From the NCBI RefSeq assembly GCF_026241095.1, contig NZ_JAPFGB010000001.1:186001-250000 (forward strand): a stretch of 64,000 nt of DNA, given 5' to 3'. Below are positions 41,577 through 50,388 of this stretch, piece after piece. Position 1 is the first letter of the stretch; each line of letters opens with the position of its first letter. Origin of the DNA: Saccharopolyspora sp. NFXS83. GTDB lineage: Bacteria; Actinomycetota; Actinomycetes; Mycobacteriales; Pseudonocardiaceae. The notes under the pieces are model-generated. The model was not told the origin of the DNA. It did no database searches and worked only from the letters and a program-made list of their open reading frames with translations. The position numbers and the translations under genes are program-made.

Positions 41577-42842
41577 GTGGCACAGACTGCGGTAGCCGAT
41601 TCGGACGAGCTCAAGCGGCGGGCGCTGCGACGGATGAAAGCCGTCGCGGGCGGGCTGCTGCTCGCGGCCACGGTGATCTACGTGATCGCCCGCTGGCAGG
41701 AGAACGCGGGTGCCGCCGCGTGGGTGGGTTACGTCCGGGCGGCGGCCGAAGCGGGCATGGTCGGTGCGCTGGCGGACTGGTTCGCGGTGACGGCGCTGTT
41801 CCGGCGCCCGCTGGGGCTGCCGATCCCGCACACCGCGATCATCCCGACCCGCAAGGACGCGCTGGGCCGCAACCTCGGGGCCTTCGTCGGGGAGAACTTC
41901 CTGGCCGAGCGGGTGGTGCGGGACAAGCTGGGCCGCGCCGAGATCGGCGCCCGCGTCGGCACCTGGCTCGACGACGAGGGCCACGCCGAGCGGGTCACCT
42001 CCGAGCTGGCCACCGCGGTGCGCGGCGCCGTGCAGGTGCTGCGCGACGACGACGTGCAGGCCGTGCTGGAGCAGTCGGTGCTGCGCAAGGTCCTGGATCA
42101 GCAGTGGGGTCCGCCGCTGGGGCGGATCCTGTCGCAGGTGTTCGCCGACGGCACCCACCACAAGCTGGTCGACCTCATCTGCGACCGGGCGTACGACTGG
42201 GCGCGGGACAACCACGACACCGTGCTGCGCGTGGTGAGCCAGCGCGCCCCGTCCTGGTCGCCGCGGTTCTTCGACGGCATGGTCGCCGACAAGATCTACG
42301 CGGAAGTGCTGTCGTTCGCGTGGGCGGTGAAGACCGACCCGGACCACCAGATGCGCAAGGCGGTGGACCGGTTCCTGGTGGACTTCGCCCAGGACCTGCA
42401 GCACGACCCGAAGACGATGGAGCGCGCCGAGCAGATCAAGCAGCAGGTGATCGAGCACCCGGAGGTGCAGAACCTCGTCGGTTCGGCCTGGAGCACCGCC
42501 AAGAGGATGCTGCTGGACGCGGCGGAGGACCCCTCCAGCGAGCTGCGGCTGCGGGTGCGCGACGGCCTGCGCGGGTTCGGGCGCAGGCTGGCGGCCGAGC
42601 CGGAGCTGCGCGGCAAGGTGGACGGCTGGATCGAAAGCGCCGCGGTGTACGTGGTGTCGCACTACCGCACCGAGATCACCACGCTGATCACCGACACCGT
42701 GGAGCGCTGGGACGCGGAGGAGACCTCCCGCAAGATCGAGCTCCAGGTGGGTCGGGACCTGCAGTTCATCCGCATCAACGGCACCGTCGTCGGCGCGCTC
42801 GCCGGACTGGTGATCTACACGGCGTCCCAGCTGCTGCTGTGA
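41577..42842 (+). CDS. DUF445 membrane-associated protein
   Basis: The GTG start at 41577 gives 421 residues. DUF445 hallmarks are an N-terminal helix (GGLLLAATVIYVIARW), then GMVGALADWFAVTALFRRPLGLPIPHTAIIP, a long helical interior (RIGARVGTWL-like repeats, LSQVFADGTHHKLVDLICD), and a C-terminal hydrophobic helix (GTVVGALAGLVIYTASQLLL). It is probably anchored at both ends. The cellular role is unknown in the family. Confidence 0.85.
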   Translation: MAQTAVADSDELKRRALRRMKAVAGGLLLAATVIYVIARWQENAGAAAWVGYVRAAAEAGMVGALADWFAVTALFRRPLGLPIPHTAIIPTRKDALGRNLGAFVGENFLAERVVRDKLGRAEIGARVGTWLDDEGHAERVTSELATAVRGAVQVLRDDDVQAVLEQSVLRKVLDQQWGPPLGRILSQVFADGTHHKLVDLICDRAYDWARDNHDTVLRVVSQRAPSWSPRFFDGMVADKIYAEVLSFAWAVKTDPDHQMRKAVDRFLVDFAQDLQHDPKTMERAEQIKQQVIEHPEVQNLVGSAWSTAKRMLLDAAEDPSSELRLRVRDGLRGFGRRLAAEPELRGKVDGWIESAAVYVVSHYRTEITTLITDTVERWDAEETSRKIELQVGRDLQFIRINGTVVGALAGLVIYTASQLLL

Positions 42843-42857
42843 TCCGGCGGGTGGGCG

Positions 42858-43409
42858 TCAGCTCTCGGTGGCGTGCCGTTCGCGCCAGGAGCGCGCCTTC
42901 TCCCGGTTCCCGCAGACCCGCATCGAGCACCACGTGCGGGACTTGTTGCGCGAGCGGTCGTAGAAGGCCCACAGGCAGTCGTCCGCCGGGCAGATCTTGA
43001 TCCGGTTCCAGTGGCCGGTGTGCACCAGGTGCACGGAGGCGGCCAGCACCGTGCCCAGCGCGTCGTGCCCGCCGAGCACCGGCACGCCGTCGTGCAGGAC
43101 GACGGGAACGGGCCAGGTGATCGTGTCGATGCCGGTGTGCGGTGCGGGTGCGGACGGGTCGTAGGACACGGCGCCGCGCATGGCGTCGCGGATGCGCCGC
43201 GCCGCGCCGCGTTCGCCCGCTTCTCCCAGGCCGCGCCCGGTGGACCACTCCCGCCACTGGTCGGCGGAGTCCAGGACGTCCGTGTCGGCTTCGGCGTCGC
43301 AGGTGTTGAGGAAGGCCAGCACCAGCTCGACGTCGCGCTCGGCGTCCTGGTCCGCGGCGTGGTTCGCAGGGACTCGGTCAGCGACGGCTCTGCTGTTCAC
43401 GAACACCAT
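42858..43409 (-). CDS. CGNR zinc-finger protein (ABATE family)
   Basis: The 183-residue protein starts at ATG 43409. The N-terminal ABATE-type domain (about 25-130, VLAFLNTCDAE, WREWSTGRGLGEAG) is followed by the zinc finger C-PADD-C...C-SMRV-C-GNREKARSW (about 143-172), the diagnostic CGNR motif. These are stress-related transcription regulators that bind DNA through the C-terminal finger. It converges on the DUF445 gene. Confidence 0.85.
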   Translation of the reverse strand: MVFVNSRAVADRVPANHAADQDAERDVELVLAFLNTCDAEADTDVLDSADQWREWSTGRGLGEAGERGAARRIRDAMRGAVSYDPSAPAPHTGIDTITWPVPVVLHDGVPVLGGHDALGTVLAASVHLVHTGHWNRIKICPADDCLWAFYDRSRNKSRTWCSMRVCGNREKARSWRERHATES

Positions 43410-43659
43410 CGTAGGCGATTAGCCGGTTGCAGCGTGCGGTGATAACTCGTGTACTTCGCAAGACGGTTACTAACCTCTGTAAATACCACGATGGTTATGT
43501 CACGATGTGGCTCGTCGAAGTGACGATGCGGGGTCAACGGCGAGGCGCTGAGCGGGGGCGGCTCCGGTCGTCCGGTTGGGTGGCCGGGGGAACCCGCGGG
43601 GCGCCGCGCGATCCCGGTTCCGCGCTCGCTGAATCCGTTCCCGATGGAGAGGACCCGCC

Positions 43660-44049
43660 ATGAGCACCGCAGCACCGTTGTCGATCGCGGCGTTCGCGAT
43701 CGACACCCCTGATCCGCGTGCGCTCGCCGAGTTCTACGGGCGCTTGCTGGGCTGGGAGATCGACGAGGCCGAGGCCGAGCCCGACTGGGTGGAGCTGGCC
43801 GACCCGGCGGGCGGCCCGCCGCTGGCCTTCCAGTTCGATCCGCATTTCGTCCCGCCGACCTGGCCGGACCGGACGAGGCCGCAGATGATGCACGTCGACG
43901 TTCGGGTGGCGACCTTGGAAGAGGGGCACGAGCGCGCGGTGCGGGCCGGGGCGCGGCTGCTGCCGCAGCCGCCGGATCGACAGGGGGTGCAGTGGCGCGT
44001 CTACGCCGACCCCGACGGTCACCCGTTCTGCGTGTGCGCGCAGCAGTGA
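43660..44049 (+). CDS. VOC (glyoxalase/dioxygenase) superfamily protein
   Basis: The 129-residue protein starts at ATG 43660 behind GAGAGGA. The fold's two beta-alpha-beta-beta-beta units are visible: AAFAIDTPDPRALAEFYGRL, LGWEIDEAEAEPDWVEL and MMHVDVRVATLEEGHERAV. The last strand is YADPDGHPFCVC, the usual metal or substrate region. Function is not predictable from this family. Confidence 0.8.
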   Translation: MSTAAPLSIAAFAIDTPDPRALAEFYGRLLGWEIDEAEAEPDWVELADPAGGPPLAFQFDPHFVPPTWPDRTRPQMMHVDVRVATLEEGHERAVRAGARLLPQPPDRQGVQWRVYADPDGHPFCVCAQQ

Positions 44050-44186
44050 TCCGCCGGTAGCGGTGTCGGCGCTGGTGGCGGCTCTGCTCTGGGTGCTGAT
44101 CGTCTCACTCGGAAGGTGCAAGCTGGCTGCTTGCAATAGTTAGCACTCGTGGCTACCGTGGAACGCAGCCGGAAGGAGCAAGGGCG

Positions 44187-44606
44187 ATGGAGCGGGTGGA
44201 CAAGACCGTCAACAAGGCCGTGAACCAAGCGGTCAGCGACCTCGGCGGTTACATCCGGGCGCAACGCAGCAACGCCCAGATCTCGCTCCGCGAACTCGCC
44301 AAGAGCGCGGGGGTGTCGAACCCCTACCTCAGCCAGATCGAGCGCGGCCTGCGCAAGCCGAGCGCGGAGATCCTCCAGCAGATCGCCAAGGCGCTGCGCA
44401 TCTCCGCGGAGGCGCTCTACGTGCAGGCCGGGATCCTGGAGCAGCGCGAGGGCGGCCCGGTGGTGGACGCCATCCTCGCCGACCCCGATCTGGATGAGCG
44501 GCAGAAGCAGGTCCTGCTCGACATCTACGCCTCGTTCCGGCGCGAACACGACGGTCTCGCCGATGGGCCGGACCAGCACCGCACCGATTCTTCCGATGAG
44601 GAGTGA
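44187..44606 (+). CDS. XRE-family regulator, Rv0474-like, upstream of hbhA
   Basis: The 139-residue protein starts at ATG 44187. The helix-turn-helix occupies about residues 18-75 (LGGYIRAQRSNAQISLRELA, then KSAGVSNPYLSQIERGLRKP). The C-terminal half is helical and acidic (ILADPDLDERQKQVLLDIYA). The arrangement XRE gene, then hbhA-like gene, then DUF2516 gene matches M. tuberculosis Rv0474-Rv0476. It may regulate the downstream gene, five bases away. Confidence 0.85.
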   Translation: MERVDKTVNKAVNQAVSDLGGYIRAQRSNAQISLRELAKSAGVSNPYLSQIERGLRKPSAEILQQIAKALRISAEALYVQAGILEQREGGPVVDAILADPDLDERQKQVLLDIYASFRREHDGLADGPDQHRTDSSDEE

Positions 44607-44611
44607 GCATC

Positions 44612-45322
44612 ATGCCGACGAACGAGAACAGCACGAAGACCCCCGGCCAGGCGCAGTCCGGTCCCGCGCTGGGCGAAGCCGTCGAGCAGGCGCGCACCCC
44701 GCTGCTCGCCGCGCTCGGCGCCGGTGACCTCGCCGCGCAGACCATCGCCGACACGCTCGGCAAGCTCCGCGGCCGGCTGAACGAGGGTGCGGAGTCGGCC
44801 CGCACCGGGGTCAACGAGCTGCCGAACGACCTCAAGGAGCGCTTCGACCCGGCGGAGCTGCGCAAGCGCGTCGACGCCTACACGCAGTCGGCGGTGCAGC
44901 TCTACGGCTACCTCGCGGACCGGGGCGAGACGACCTTCGAGCGCATCCAGGCCCAGCCCCAGGTCAAGCAGGCGTGGAGCCAGCTGGAGCAGGTGCAGGG
45001 CCGGGTGGACACCGCCGTAGGGGACGCGCGGGTCATCGCCGACGACGTGCTGGGCAAGGTCACTCGGACCACCCGCTCCTGGGGTGAGAAGGCCGCCGAG
45101 ACCACCGAGAAGACCACGGCCGGCGCGGCGGAGAAGGTCCGCGAGACGGCGGCCGACGTGGCGGACGCGGTCGAGGAGACCGGTTCGGACGCGGCGACCG
45201 CGACCCGCAGCACCAGCCGCAAGGCCGCCAACCGCACCGCCCCGGCGAAGACCGCGCCGAAGAGCACCGGCGCCGCCAAGACCGGCACCGCGAAGAAGGC
45301 GACCGGCAAGTCCGAGAACTGA
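44612..45322 (+). CDS. hbhA: Heparin-binding haemagglutinin (HbhA)-like protein
   Basis: The start at ATG 44612 follows GAGGAG (44597-44602); an in-frame GTG at 44603 is also possible. The 236-residue protein begins with an amphipathic helix region and a long coiled-coil (about 30-165). It ends in a Lys/Ala/Pro/Thr-rich tail (APAKTAPKSTGAAKTGTAKK), the hallmark of the mycobacterial adhesin HbhA. There is no signal peptide, as in HbhA. In a non-pathogen it may act in lipid-body or membrane association rather than adhesion. Confidence 0.8.
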   Translation: MPTNENSTKTPGQAQSGPALGEAVEQARTPLLAALGAGDLAAQTIADTLGKLRGRLNEGAESARTGVNELPNDLKERFDPAELRKRVDAYTQSAVQLYGYLADRGETTFERIQAQPQVKQAWSQLEQVQGRVDTAVGDARVIADDVLGKVTRTTRSWGEKAAETTEKTTAGAAEKVRETAADVADAVEETGSDAATATRSTSRKAANRTAPAKTAPKSTGAAKTGTAKKATGKSEN

Positions 45323-45376
45323 GCCGCGTCGGCGAACTCGGCCGCGCGCAGCGGCGGGTTCGGGCGCGGTACGACC

Positions 45377-45414
45377 GAGCGGGACCCCGGGACGGCTACT
45401 CCGGGGTCCCGCTC
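45377..45414 (+). terminator. Terminator hairpin after hbhA
   Basis: A perfect 14-bp stem (arms GAGCGGGACCCCGG at 45377-45390 and CCGGGGTCCCGCTC at 45401-45414) encloses a 10-nt loop, 54 bp after the hbhA stop and just before the next gene. It has no T-tract. Confidence 0.65.
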
Positions 45415-45428
45415 ACACGTAGGGTGGA

Positions 45429-45749
45429 GTGGTGGAGTTGTCATTCAGCGGTCCGCCGGAGTTGCTGCTGCAGTTCTGGATTCTGAAGGTCATCTGGCTG
45501 GCCGGTCTGCCGCTCGGGCTGTACGCCTTCGTGCACGCGCTGTTGCAGCGGGCCGACGCGTTCACCGCGGTCGGCAAGCTGTCCAAGCCCGCGTGGCTGG
45601 GCATCACCGGGGCAGGGCTGGTGATGCTGGCGGTGTTCACCAGCGGGCCGATCACGATCATCTGGCTGGCGGGGCTGGTGGGCGTCCTGGTCTACCTGCT
45701 CGACGTGCGCCCGAAGGTCACCGACGTGCAGCGGGGCAGCTCCTGGTAG
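45429..45749 (+). CDS. DUF2516 small membrane protein (Rv0476-like)
   Basis: The 106-residue protein (GTG 45429, or 45432 next to it) has three membrane helices: LLQFWILKVIWLAGLPLGLY, LGITGAGLVMLAVFTSG and TIIWLAGLVGVLVYLLD. PKVTDVQRGSSW ends it. This matches mycobacterial Rv0476, which follows hbhA. Function unknown. Confidence 0.82.
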   Translation: MVELSFSGPPELLLQFWILKVIWLAGLPLGLYAFVHALLQRADAFTAVGKLSKPAWLGITGAGLVMLAVFTSGPITIIWLAGLVGVLVYLLDVRPKVTDVQRGSSW

Positions 45750-45760
45750 CCGAGGGCTCG

Positions 45761-46537
45761 GTGGTCCCAGCCGACGGCGTGCTGCCTTCCGGCGCCCGGT
45801 GGCGTTCCTACGGCAAGGGCGAGCCGGTCACGCTGGTGACGCACGGCCTGGGCGCGACGCCGGGTGAGGCGCGCATCCCCTCCTCAGGGCTGCCGGGCAC
45901 CCGTGTCGTGCTCACCTTCGCGGGGCACGGCGAGGCGGCCGACCCGCGCGCGGGGTATTGGGACCACGGAGCGCTGGCCGAGGACGTGCTGGCCGCGGCG
46001 GATGCCACCGGCGCCACTCGCGCGGTCGGCGTTTCGCTGGGGACGGGCGCGTTGACTAGGGCTGTCGCGACCTGCCCGAACCGGTTCGAACGGCTCGCGC
46101 TGCTGCTGCCCGCCGTGGTGGACGGAGCGCGCGAGGTGTCGTCGGCGTGGGCGCTGGAGCGGCTCGCCGAGGCCGTCGACGCGGCGGAGTCCGATGGTGG
46201 TGCCGCGCTGCGCGAGCGGGTGGCGGGTGAGTTCCCTCCCGACGTGGATCTGGGCGAGCACCTCGCGCTGCGGGTGGCCGCGCTGCGCAGGCTCGGCCCG
46301 GCGTTGCACGCCTTGGCGGACCGGCCGGTGCTCGACGACGCCGCGGCGCTGAGCTCGGTGGGGGCGGACGTGCTGGTCGTGACCGGTACCGACGACCCGC
46401 TGCACCCGGTGTCCGCCGCGCGGCGGACCGCTGCGGCGATCCCCGGTGCCCGGCTGGAAGTGCTGCCGTCGGTGGCTCCGATGTTCACGCATCGACGCGC
46501 GCTGCGGGCGTTGCTGAGCGACTTCCTGGGGCGCTGA
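45761..46537 (+). CDS. Alpha/beta hydrolase
   Basis: The GTG start (45761) gives 258 residues; codons upstream overlap the preceding gene. Fold motifs are VTLVTHGLGATPG (oxyanion region), VGVSLGTGALTRA (nucleophile elbow, G-x-S-x-G), VVTGTDDPLHPVSAA (acid) and MFTHRRALRAL (His). The size is typical for a small esterase or acyltransferase-type enzyme. The substrate is not predictable. Confidence 0.85.
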   Translation: MVPADGVLPSGARWRSYGKGEPVTLVTHGLGATPGEARIPSSGLPGTRVVLTFAGHGEAADPRAGYWDHGALAEDVLAAADATGATRAVGVSLGTGALTRAVATCPNRFERLALLLPAVVDGAREVSSAWALERLAEAVDAAESDGGAALRERVAGEFPPDVDLGEHLALRVAALRRLGPALHALADRPVLDDAAALSSVGADVLVVTGTDDPLHPVSAARRTAAAIPGARLEVLPSVAPMFTHRRALRALLSDFLGR

Positions 46538-46569
46538 GGCGGTAGCCGCCGCGCTCGTATCGTCGGCGC

Positions 46570-47145
46570 ATGGCTGCTGACTGGTCGCTCGCCGCCGGAA
46601 CGCTCGCGGTGGAACCCGCACCGGACCGCCCCGACCTGCTCGCCGACCCCGTGCGCGACGCGGTGACCGCGTTCCCGCCTGCGGAAGCGCCGCTGGTCGG
46701 GGTCGCCGAGATCGACCCGGACTTCGCCGACACCGCGGCGTTCTGCGCGCGGTACGGATCGCCGCCTGCGCTGTCCGCGAACTGCGTGATCGTGGCGGGC
46801 AAGCGCGGCGGGGAGGTCCGGCACGCGGCGTGCCTGGTGCCCGCCACGGCGCGCGCCGACGTCAACGGCGTGGTCAAGCGTCGCCTCGACGTGCGCAAGG
46901 CGTCGTTCGCGGCCATGGACGAGGCCGTGCGGCTGACGTCGATGGAGTACGGCGGGATCACGCCGTTCGGGCTGCCCGCGCAGTGGCCGGTTCTGCTGGA
47001 CCCGGCCGTGGCGATCGCTCCGGCCCTGGTGGTCGGCAGCGGCCTGCGCCGATCCAAGATCATCGTTTCCGGCGCGCTGCTGTCCGGGCTGCCCGCGGCG
47101 GAGGTCCTGGACGGCTTGGGCCGCGCGGTCCCGACGGACACCTGA
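46570..47145 (+). CDS. YbaK/EbsC-type aminoacyl-tRNA deacylase-like protein
   Basis: The 191-residue protein starts at ATG 46570. The YbaK-type fold shows ANCVIVAGKRGGEVRHAACLVPA, ADVNGVVKRRLDVRKASFA and ITPFGLPAQWPVLLDPAVA. Family members hydrolyse mischarged aminoacyl-tRNAs. It sits 32 bp behind the hydrolase gene, so the two may be cotranscribed. Confidence 0.82.
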   Translation: MAADWSLAAGTLAVEPAPDRPDLLADPVRDAVTAFPPAEAPLVGVAEIDPDFADTAAFCARYGSPPALSANCVIVAGKRGGEVRHAACLVPATARADVNGVVKRRLDVRKASFAAMDEAVRLTSMEYGGITPFGLPAQWPVLLDPAVAIAPALVVGSGLRRSKIIVSGALLSGLPAAEVLDGLGRAVPTDT

Positions 47146-47190
47146 TCCTCACCTCTTCGCGCTGACCTGCGCGCCGCGACGGCGCGAGGC

Positions 47191-48057
47191 TCAGAACACG
47201 ACCGTGCGCTTGTCGTGCACGAGCACGCGGTCCTCCAGGTGCGCGCGCAGACCGCGGGCCAGGACGACCTTCTCGATGTCGCGCCCCTTGCGGACCATGT
47301 CGGTGGCCGCGTCGGTGTGGTCCACCCGGGTCACGTCCTGCTCGATGATCGGCCCCGCGTCCAGCTCCGGGGTGACGTAGTGGCAGGTCGCCCCGACGAG
47401 CTTCACCCCGCGCGCGTACGCCTGGTGGTACGGGCGGGCGCCCGCGAACGAGGGCAGGAAGCTGTGGTGGATGTTCAACGCCCGGCCCGCCCACGCCTCG
47501 CACACCGCGGGCGGCACGATCTGCATGAACCGGGCCAGCACGATCGCGTGCGGGTCGTGGCCTTCGACCAGCGCCCGGACCTCGTGGAACGCGCTGTTCT
47601 TGGCTGATTGGTCGGAGCCGGAGGGGAACGGCACGTGGTGGAACGGCACCCCGTGCGCCTCGGTGATCGAGCGCAGCCGCGGGTGGTTGCCGATGACGGC
47701 CCGCAGGTCCACGTCGAGCTCCCCGGACGCGACGCGCCCGAGCAGGTCGTGCAGGCAGTGCCCTTCCTTGGAGACCAGCAGCACGACCCGTCGCCGCTCG
47801 GCGGTGTCGGTCACCTGCCAGTTCGTGCTGCCCAGCTCGTCGGCGACGCGGGCGAAGCGCTGCCGCAGCTCGGCGACGTCGAACGGCAGCGAGTCCGCGC
47901 GCACCTCTTGGCGGGTGAAGAACCAGCCGGTCTCAGGATCGGTGTGGTACCCGGCTTCCACGATCCAACCGCCCCATTCGGCGAGGAACGAGGCGATGCG
48001 CGCCACGATCCCGGTGCGGTCCGGGCAACCGAGGGTGATGACGAATCGAGAGGGCAC
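47191..48057 (-). CDS. purU: Formyltetrahydrofolate deformylase
   Basis: The 288-residue protein starts at GTG 48057. An N-terminal ACT domain (about 1-80, ITLGCPDRTGIVARIASFLA) precedes a formyltransferase-type catalytic domain with LRAVIGNHPRLRSI, NIHHSFLPSFAGARPYHQAY and GATCHYVTPELDAGPIIEQD. These match PurU, which frees formate and tetrahydrofolate for purine synthesis. The H-x-S-x-L-P catalytic motif is present. It converges on the YbaK-like gene. Confidence 0.93.
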   Translation of the reverse strand: MPSRFVITLGCPDRTGIVARIASFLAEWGGWIVEAGYHTDPETGWFFTRQEVRADSLPFDVAELRQRFARVADELGSTNWQVTDTAERRRVVLLVSKEGHCLHDLLGRVASGELDVDLRAVIGNHPRLRSITEAHGVPFHHVPFPSGSDQSAKNSAFHEVRALVEGHDPHAIVLARFMQIVPPAVCEAWAGRALNIHHSFLPSFAGARPYHQAYARGVKLVGATCHYVTPELDAGPIIEQDVTRVDHTDAATDMVRKGRDIEKVVLARGLRAHLEDRVLVHDKRTVVF

Positions 48058-48194
48058 GGTTGCGGAGTATCGCACTGCTCCCAACGGCCCGTTCGGCGAA
48101 GTCGCCCTGATCAATCGTGGTGTGTCGCGGCGATTTTTACCGGAGGCGCGACCGCGTCCATGATCAGGGGGCGCGTGCTGCCGGTGGGGCGAGG

Positions 48195-48926
48195 TCAGCG
48201 ACCCGCGACGACGTCGGCCAAGGCGGCGTCGCCGGTGACGACGGCCGTGCTCGAACGTCCCCACACCTGCCGGTACAGCGTGTCGGCGGTGCCCGTCACG
48301 GTGGTGTCGACCTCGGAGTCCAGCGCGGGGCCCACCGGTTCGCCCACCTCGGGAGCTTCGCCCGGCTCGAACCGCACCAGCCAGGCCCGGCCCGCGTCCG
48401 CCGCGTGGTAGAGCACCCGGCCCTGAGCGGAGCGTTCCGACCAGTCGCCCAGCGGGGCCATCACGCGCAGCATCTCGTCCACGCCGTCGGCCGCCAGTTC
48501 GGGATCGAAGATCAGCTCATGCCCGCTTCCGCTCGCCAGCGCCGCGTCCAAGCGGTGCACGGCGGTCTCGTGAGCCATCCGGCGAGTCCACGATCCGGCG
48601 GTGGCGCCGGGGAAGAAGCCCCACACCGGCCGCGCTGAGTCCGCGGCGGACAGCGCTGTGCCTAGTTCGGCGAGACGGTCGTCGAACCAGCTCAACGCTT
48701 CGTCGAAGCCTTCCGGCGGAGCACTCGGCCGGGGGCGCTGCCCGCCCGGTTCGAGCTCCAGCGCCAGCAGCACCATCGCGTACACCCGGCCGACGTGTCG
48801 CACGAGTTTCCGCACGTCCCAGCCCGGACAGCTCGGAACCGCCGCTTCCGGTCCCGCCTGCACCGCGGCGGTTCGGAAGGCCGTGGCCTGCTGGCCCCAT
48901 GCCCGGTGGTGGAACTCGTCGACCAT
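48195..48926 (-). CDS. Maleylpyruvate isomerase-family mycothiol-dependent enzyme
   Basis: The 243-residue protein starts at ATG 48926. The DinB-like N-terminal bundle (VPSCPGWDVRKLVRHVGRVY, MAHETAVHRLDAAL) carries candidate metal-binding His residues, and a C-terminal domain (about 165-243) follows. Members use mycothiol as a cofactor for isomerisation or conjugation. An mshA gene for mycothiol synthesis occurs later in this window. Confidence 0.82.
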   Translation of the reverse strand: MVDEFHHRAWGQQATAFRTAAVQAGPEAAVPSCPGWDVRKLVRHVGRVYAMVLLALELEPGGQRPRPSAPPEGFDEALSWFDDRLAELGTALSAADSARPVWGFFPGATAGSWTRRMAHETAVHRLDAALASGSGHELIFDPELAADGVDEMLRVMAPLGDWSERSAQGRVLYHAADAGRAWLVRFEPGEAPEVGEPVGPALDSEVDTTVTGTADTLYRQVWGRSSTAVVTGDAALADVVAGR

Positions 48927-48936
48927 GCGCGGCAGC

Positions 48937-49809
48937 CTACGAGCCGCTCGCTTCCCCCGGTAGGGGCGCGACCGATGCCCAATCCACGGTGAGCTCGCCC
49001 AGCCGCCACCGCCGCGGCCGGTCCCGCACCGGCCAGCCGAGCGCGGCGAGCAGCCGCACCGACTCCGCCCAGCGCGCCCGCGGCCCGAACGGAGCGCGCG
49101 GCGCGGCCCTCGCCCAGCAGGCGTCGAGGTCGGTGAACAGCGAGTGCACCTTCTCCCCCGGCACGTTGCGGTGGATCAGCGTCTTCGGCAGCCGCTCCGC
49201 CAGGTCCGAGGGCCGCTCCAGGTCTCCGGGCAGGCAGGCCAGCGTCAGCGTCCGCGGCCCCGACCGGTCCAGCGCGACCCAGCAGCAGCGCCGCCCGATC
49301 TCGTCGCAGGTGCCCTCGACCAGCAGCCCGCCGGGGGCGAGGCGTCCGCGCAGCTCGTCCCAGGCCTTCCACGCCTCCGGTTCGGTGTACTGGCGCAGCA
49401 CGTTGAGCGCTCGCACCAGCGCCGGACCGTCCTGCCCGCCGATGCCCGCGGCCAGACCGGCGAGCTCGAAGCCGCCGCGGCGGAACTCCAGCGCGGGCGG
49501 GTCGGCGACGGCCTTGCCCGCGGTCACCCGATCCGGGTCGATCTCGAGGCCGAACACCCGCGCGTCCGGGCGCACCGGGCGCAGCCGGGCCGCGAGTTCG
49601 ACGGTGGTCACCGGGGTCGCCCCGAATCCGAGATCGATGACCAGCGGGTCCGCGGCCGAGGACAGCGAGCGGGAGACCCACGGGGTCCCGGCGATCCAGC
49701 GGTCCACGCGGCGCAGGCGGTTCGGGTTCGTGGTGCCGCGGGTCGGCACGCCGAGCGCGCGGGCGCGTCCGGCCGCCAGCCGGGGTGCCCGCTTGCGGGG
49801 CTGGTTCAT
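48937..49809 (-). CDS. Class I SAM-dependent methyltransferase-like protein
   Basis: The 290-residue protein starts at ATG 49809. The basic N-terminus (PRKRAPRLAAGRARALG) is followed by a SAM-binding fold: VIDLGFGATPVTTVELAARL, VFGLEIDPDRVTAGKA and LAPGGLLVEGTCDEIGRRCC. The first glycine-rich loop is G-F-G-A-T-P. The substrate is unknown. Its stop is 10 bp from the neighbouring gene's start, so the two are probably one unit. Confidence 0.75.
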   Translation of the reverse strand: MNQPRKRAPRLAAGRARALGVPTRGTTNPNRLRRVDRWIAGTPWVSRSLSSAADPLVIDLGFGATPVTTVELAARLRPVRPDARVFGLEIDPDRVTAGKAVADPPALEFRRGGFELAGLAAGIGGQDGPALVRALNVLRQYTEPEAWKAWDELRGRLAPGGLLVEGTCDEIGRRCCWVALDRSGPRTLTLACLPGDLERPSDLAERLPKTLIHRNVPGEKVHSLFTDLDACWARAAPRAPFGPRARWAESVRLLAALGWPVRDRPRRWRLGELTVDWASVAPLPGEASGS

Positions 49810-49844
49810 GCGGTTCCCGCCCAGGTGGTGAAGATCATCCGGGC

Positions 49845-50363
49845 TCAGGCCGGCCTGCGGGCCAGCCACTCGGTGGTGAACCGCTCCTCGGCCGCCAGCA
49901 GCTTCTGCACCTGGTCGGCCACGAGGTCCTCCAGCTTGCCGCCGACGAACGGCACGTTCACCCGCACCTCGCCCTCGACGAGGAACTCGCTGGCGTCGGC
50001 GCCGTTGGTCAGGTCGCGCAGCCACATCGATCCGCCGACCGTGCACGGCACCCCGGCGACTTCGGCCGCGATCTCGCCGGTGTAGTGCCCGTCCTGCTCG
50101 CGCCGCCAGGATTCGCTGCGGTCGATCACCAGGTCACCCGCGCCCACGACGGTGCGCGCCACCGGCGGCAGCGAGTCCGTGCGCACGCCTTGGCGCACCT
50201 CGAAGCGCACCGCGTCGCCGTCCACCGCGTGCTCGACGAGCTCGTTGCGGGTGCCCCCGAGCTCGGCGAGGCGCTCCCGCAGATAGTCGAGGTCGATGAG
50301 CGCCGCATGCACCTGCGACGCGGGCCACTCGGAGGTGCTGCGGTGCTCGATGCGGCGTGCCAT
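49845..50363 (-). CDS. DUF2505-family protein
   Basis: The 172-residue protein starts at ATG 50363, back to back with murB. It has the SRPBCC/START-like DUF2505 layout: RRIEHRSTSEWPASQVHAAL, the RFEVRQGVRTDSLPPVARTV region, IAAEVAGVPCTVGGSM, and ADQVQKLLAAEERFTTEWLA. The family is common in actinobacteria; the ligand is unknown. Confidence 0.83.
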   Translation of the reverse strand: MARRIEHRSTSEWPASQVHAALIDLDYLRERLAELGGTRNELVEHAVDGDAVRFEVRQGVRTDSLPPVARTVVGAGDLVIDRSESWRREQDGHYTGEIAAEVAGVPCTVGGSMWLRDLTNGADASEFLVEGEVRVNVPFVGGKLEDLVADQVQKLLAAEERFTTEWLARRPA

Positions 50364-50388
50364 GGGCGGAAGGTTACCTTTGGCAATC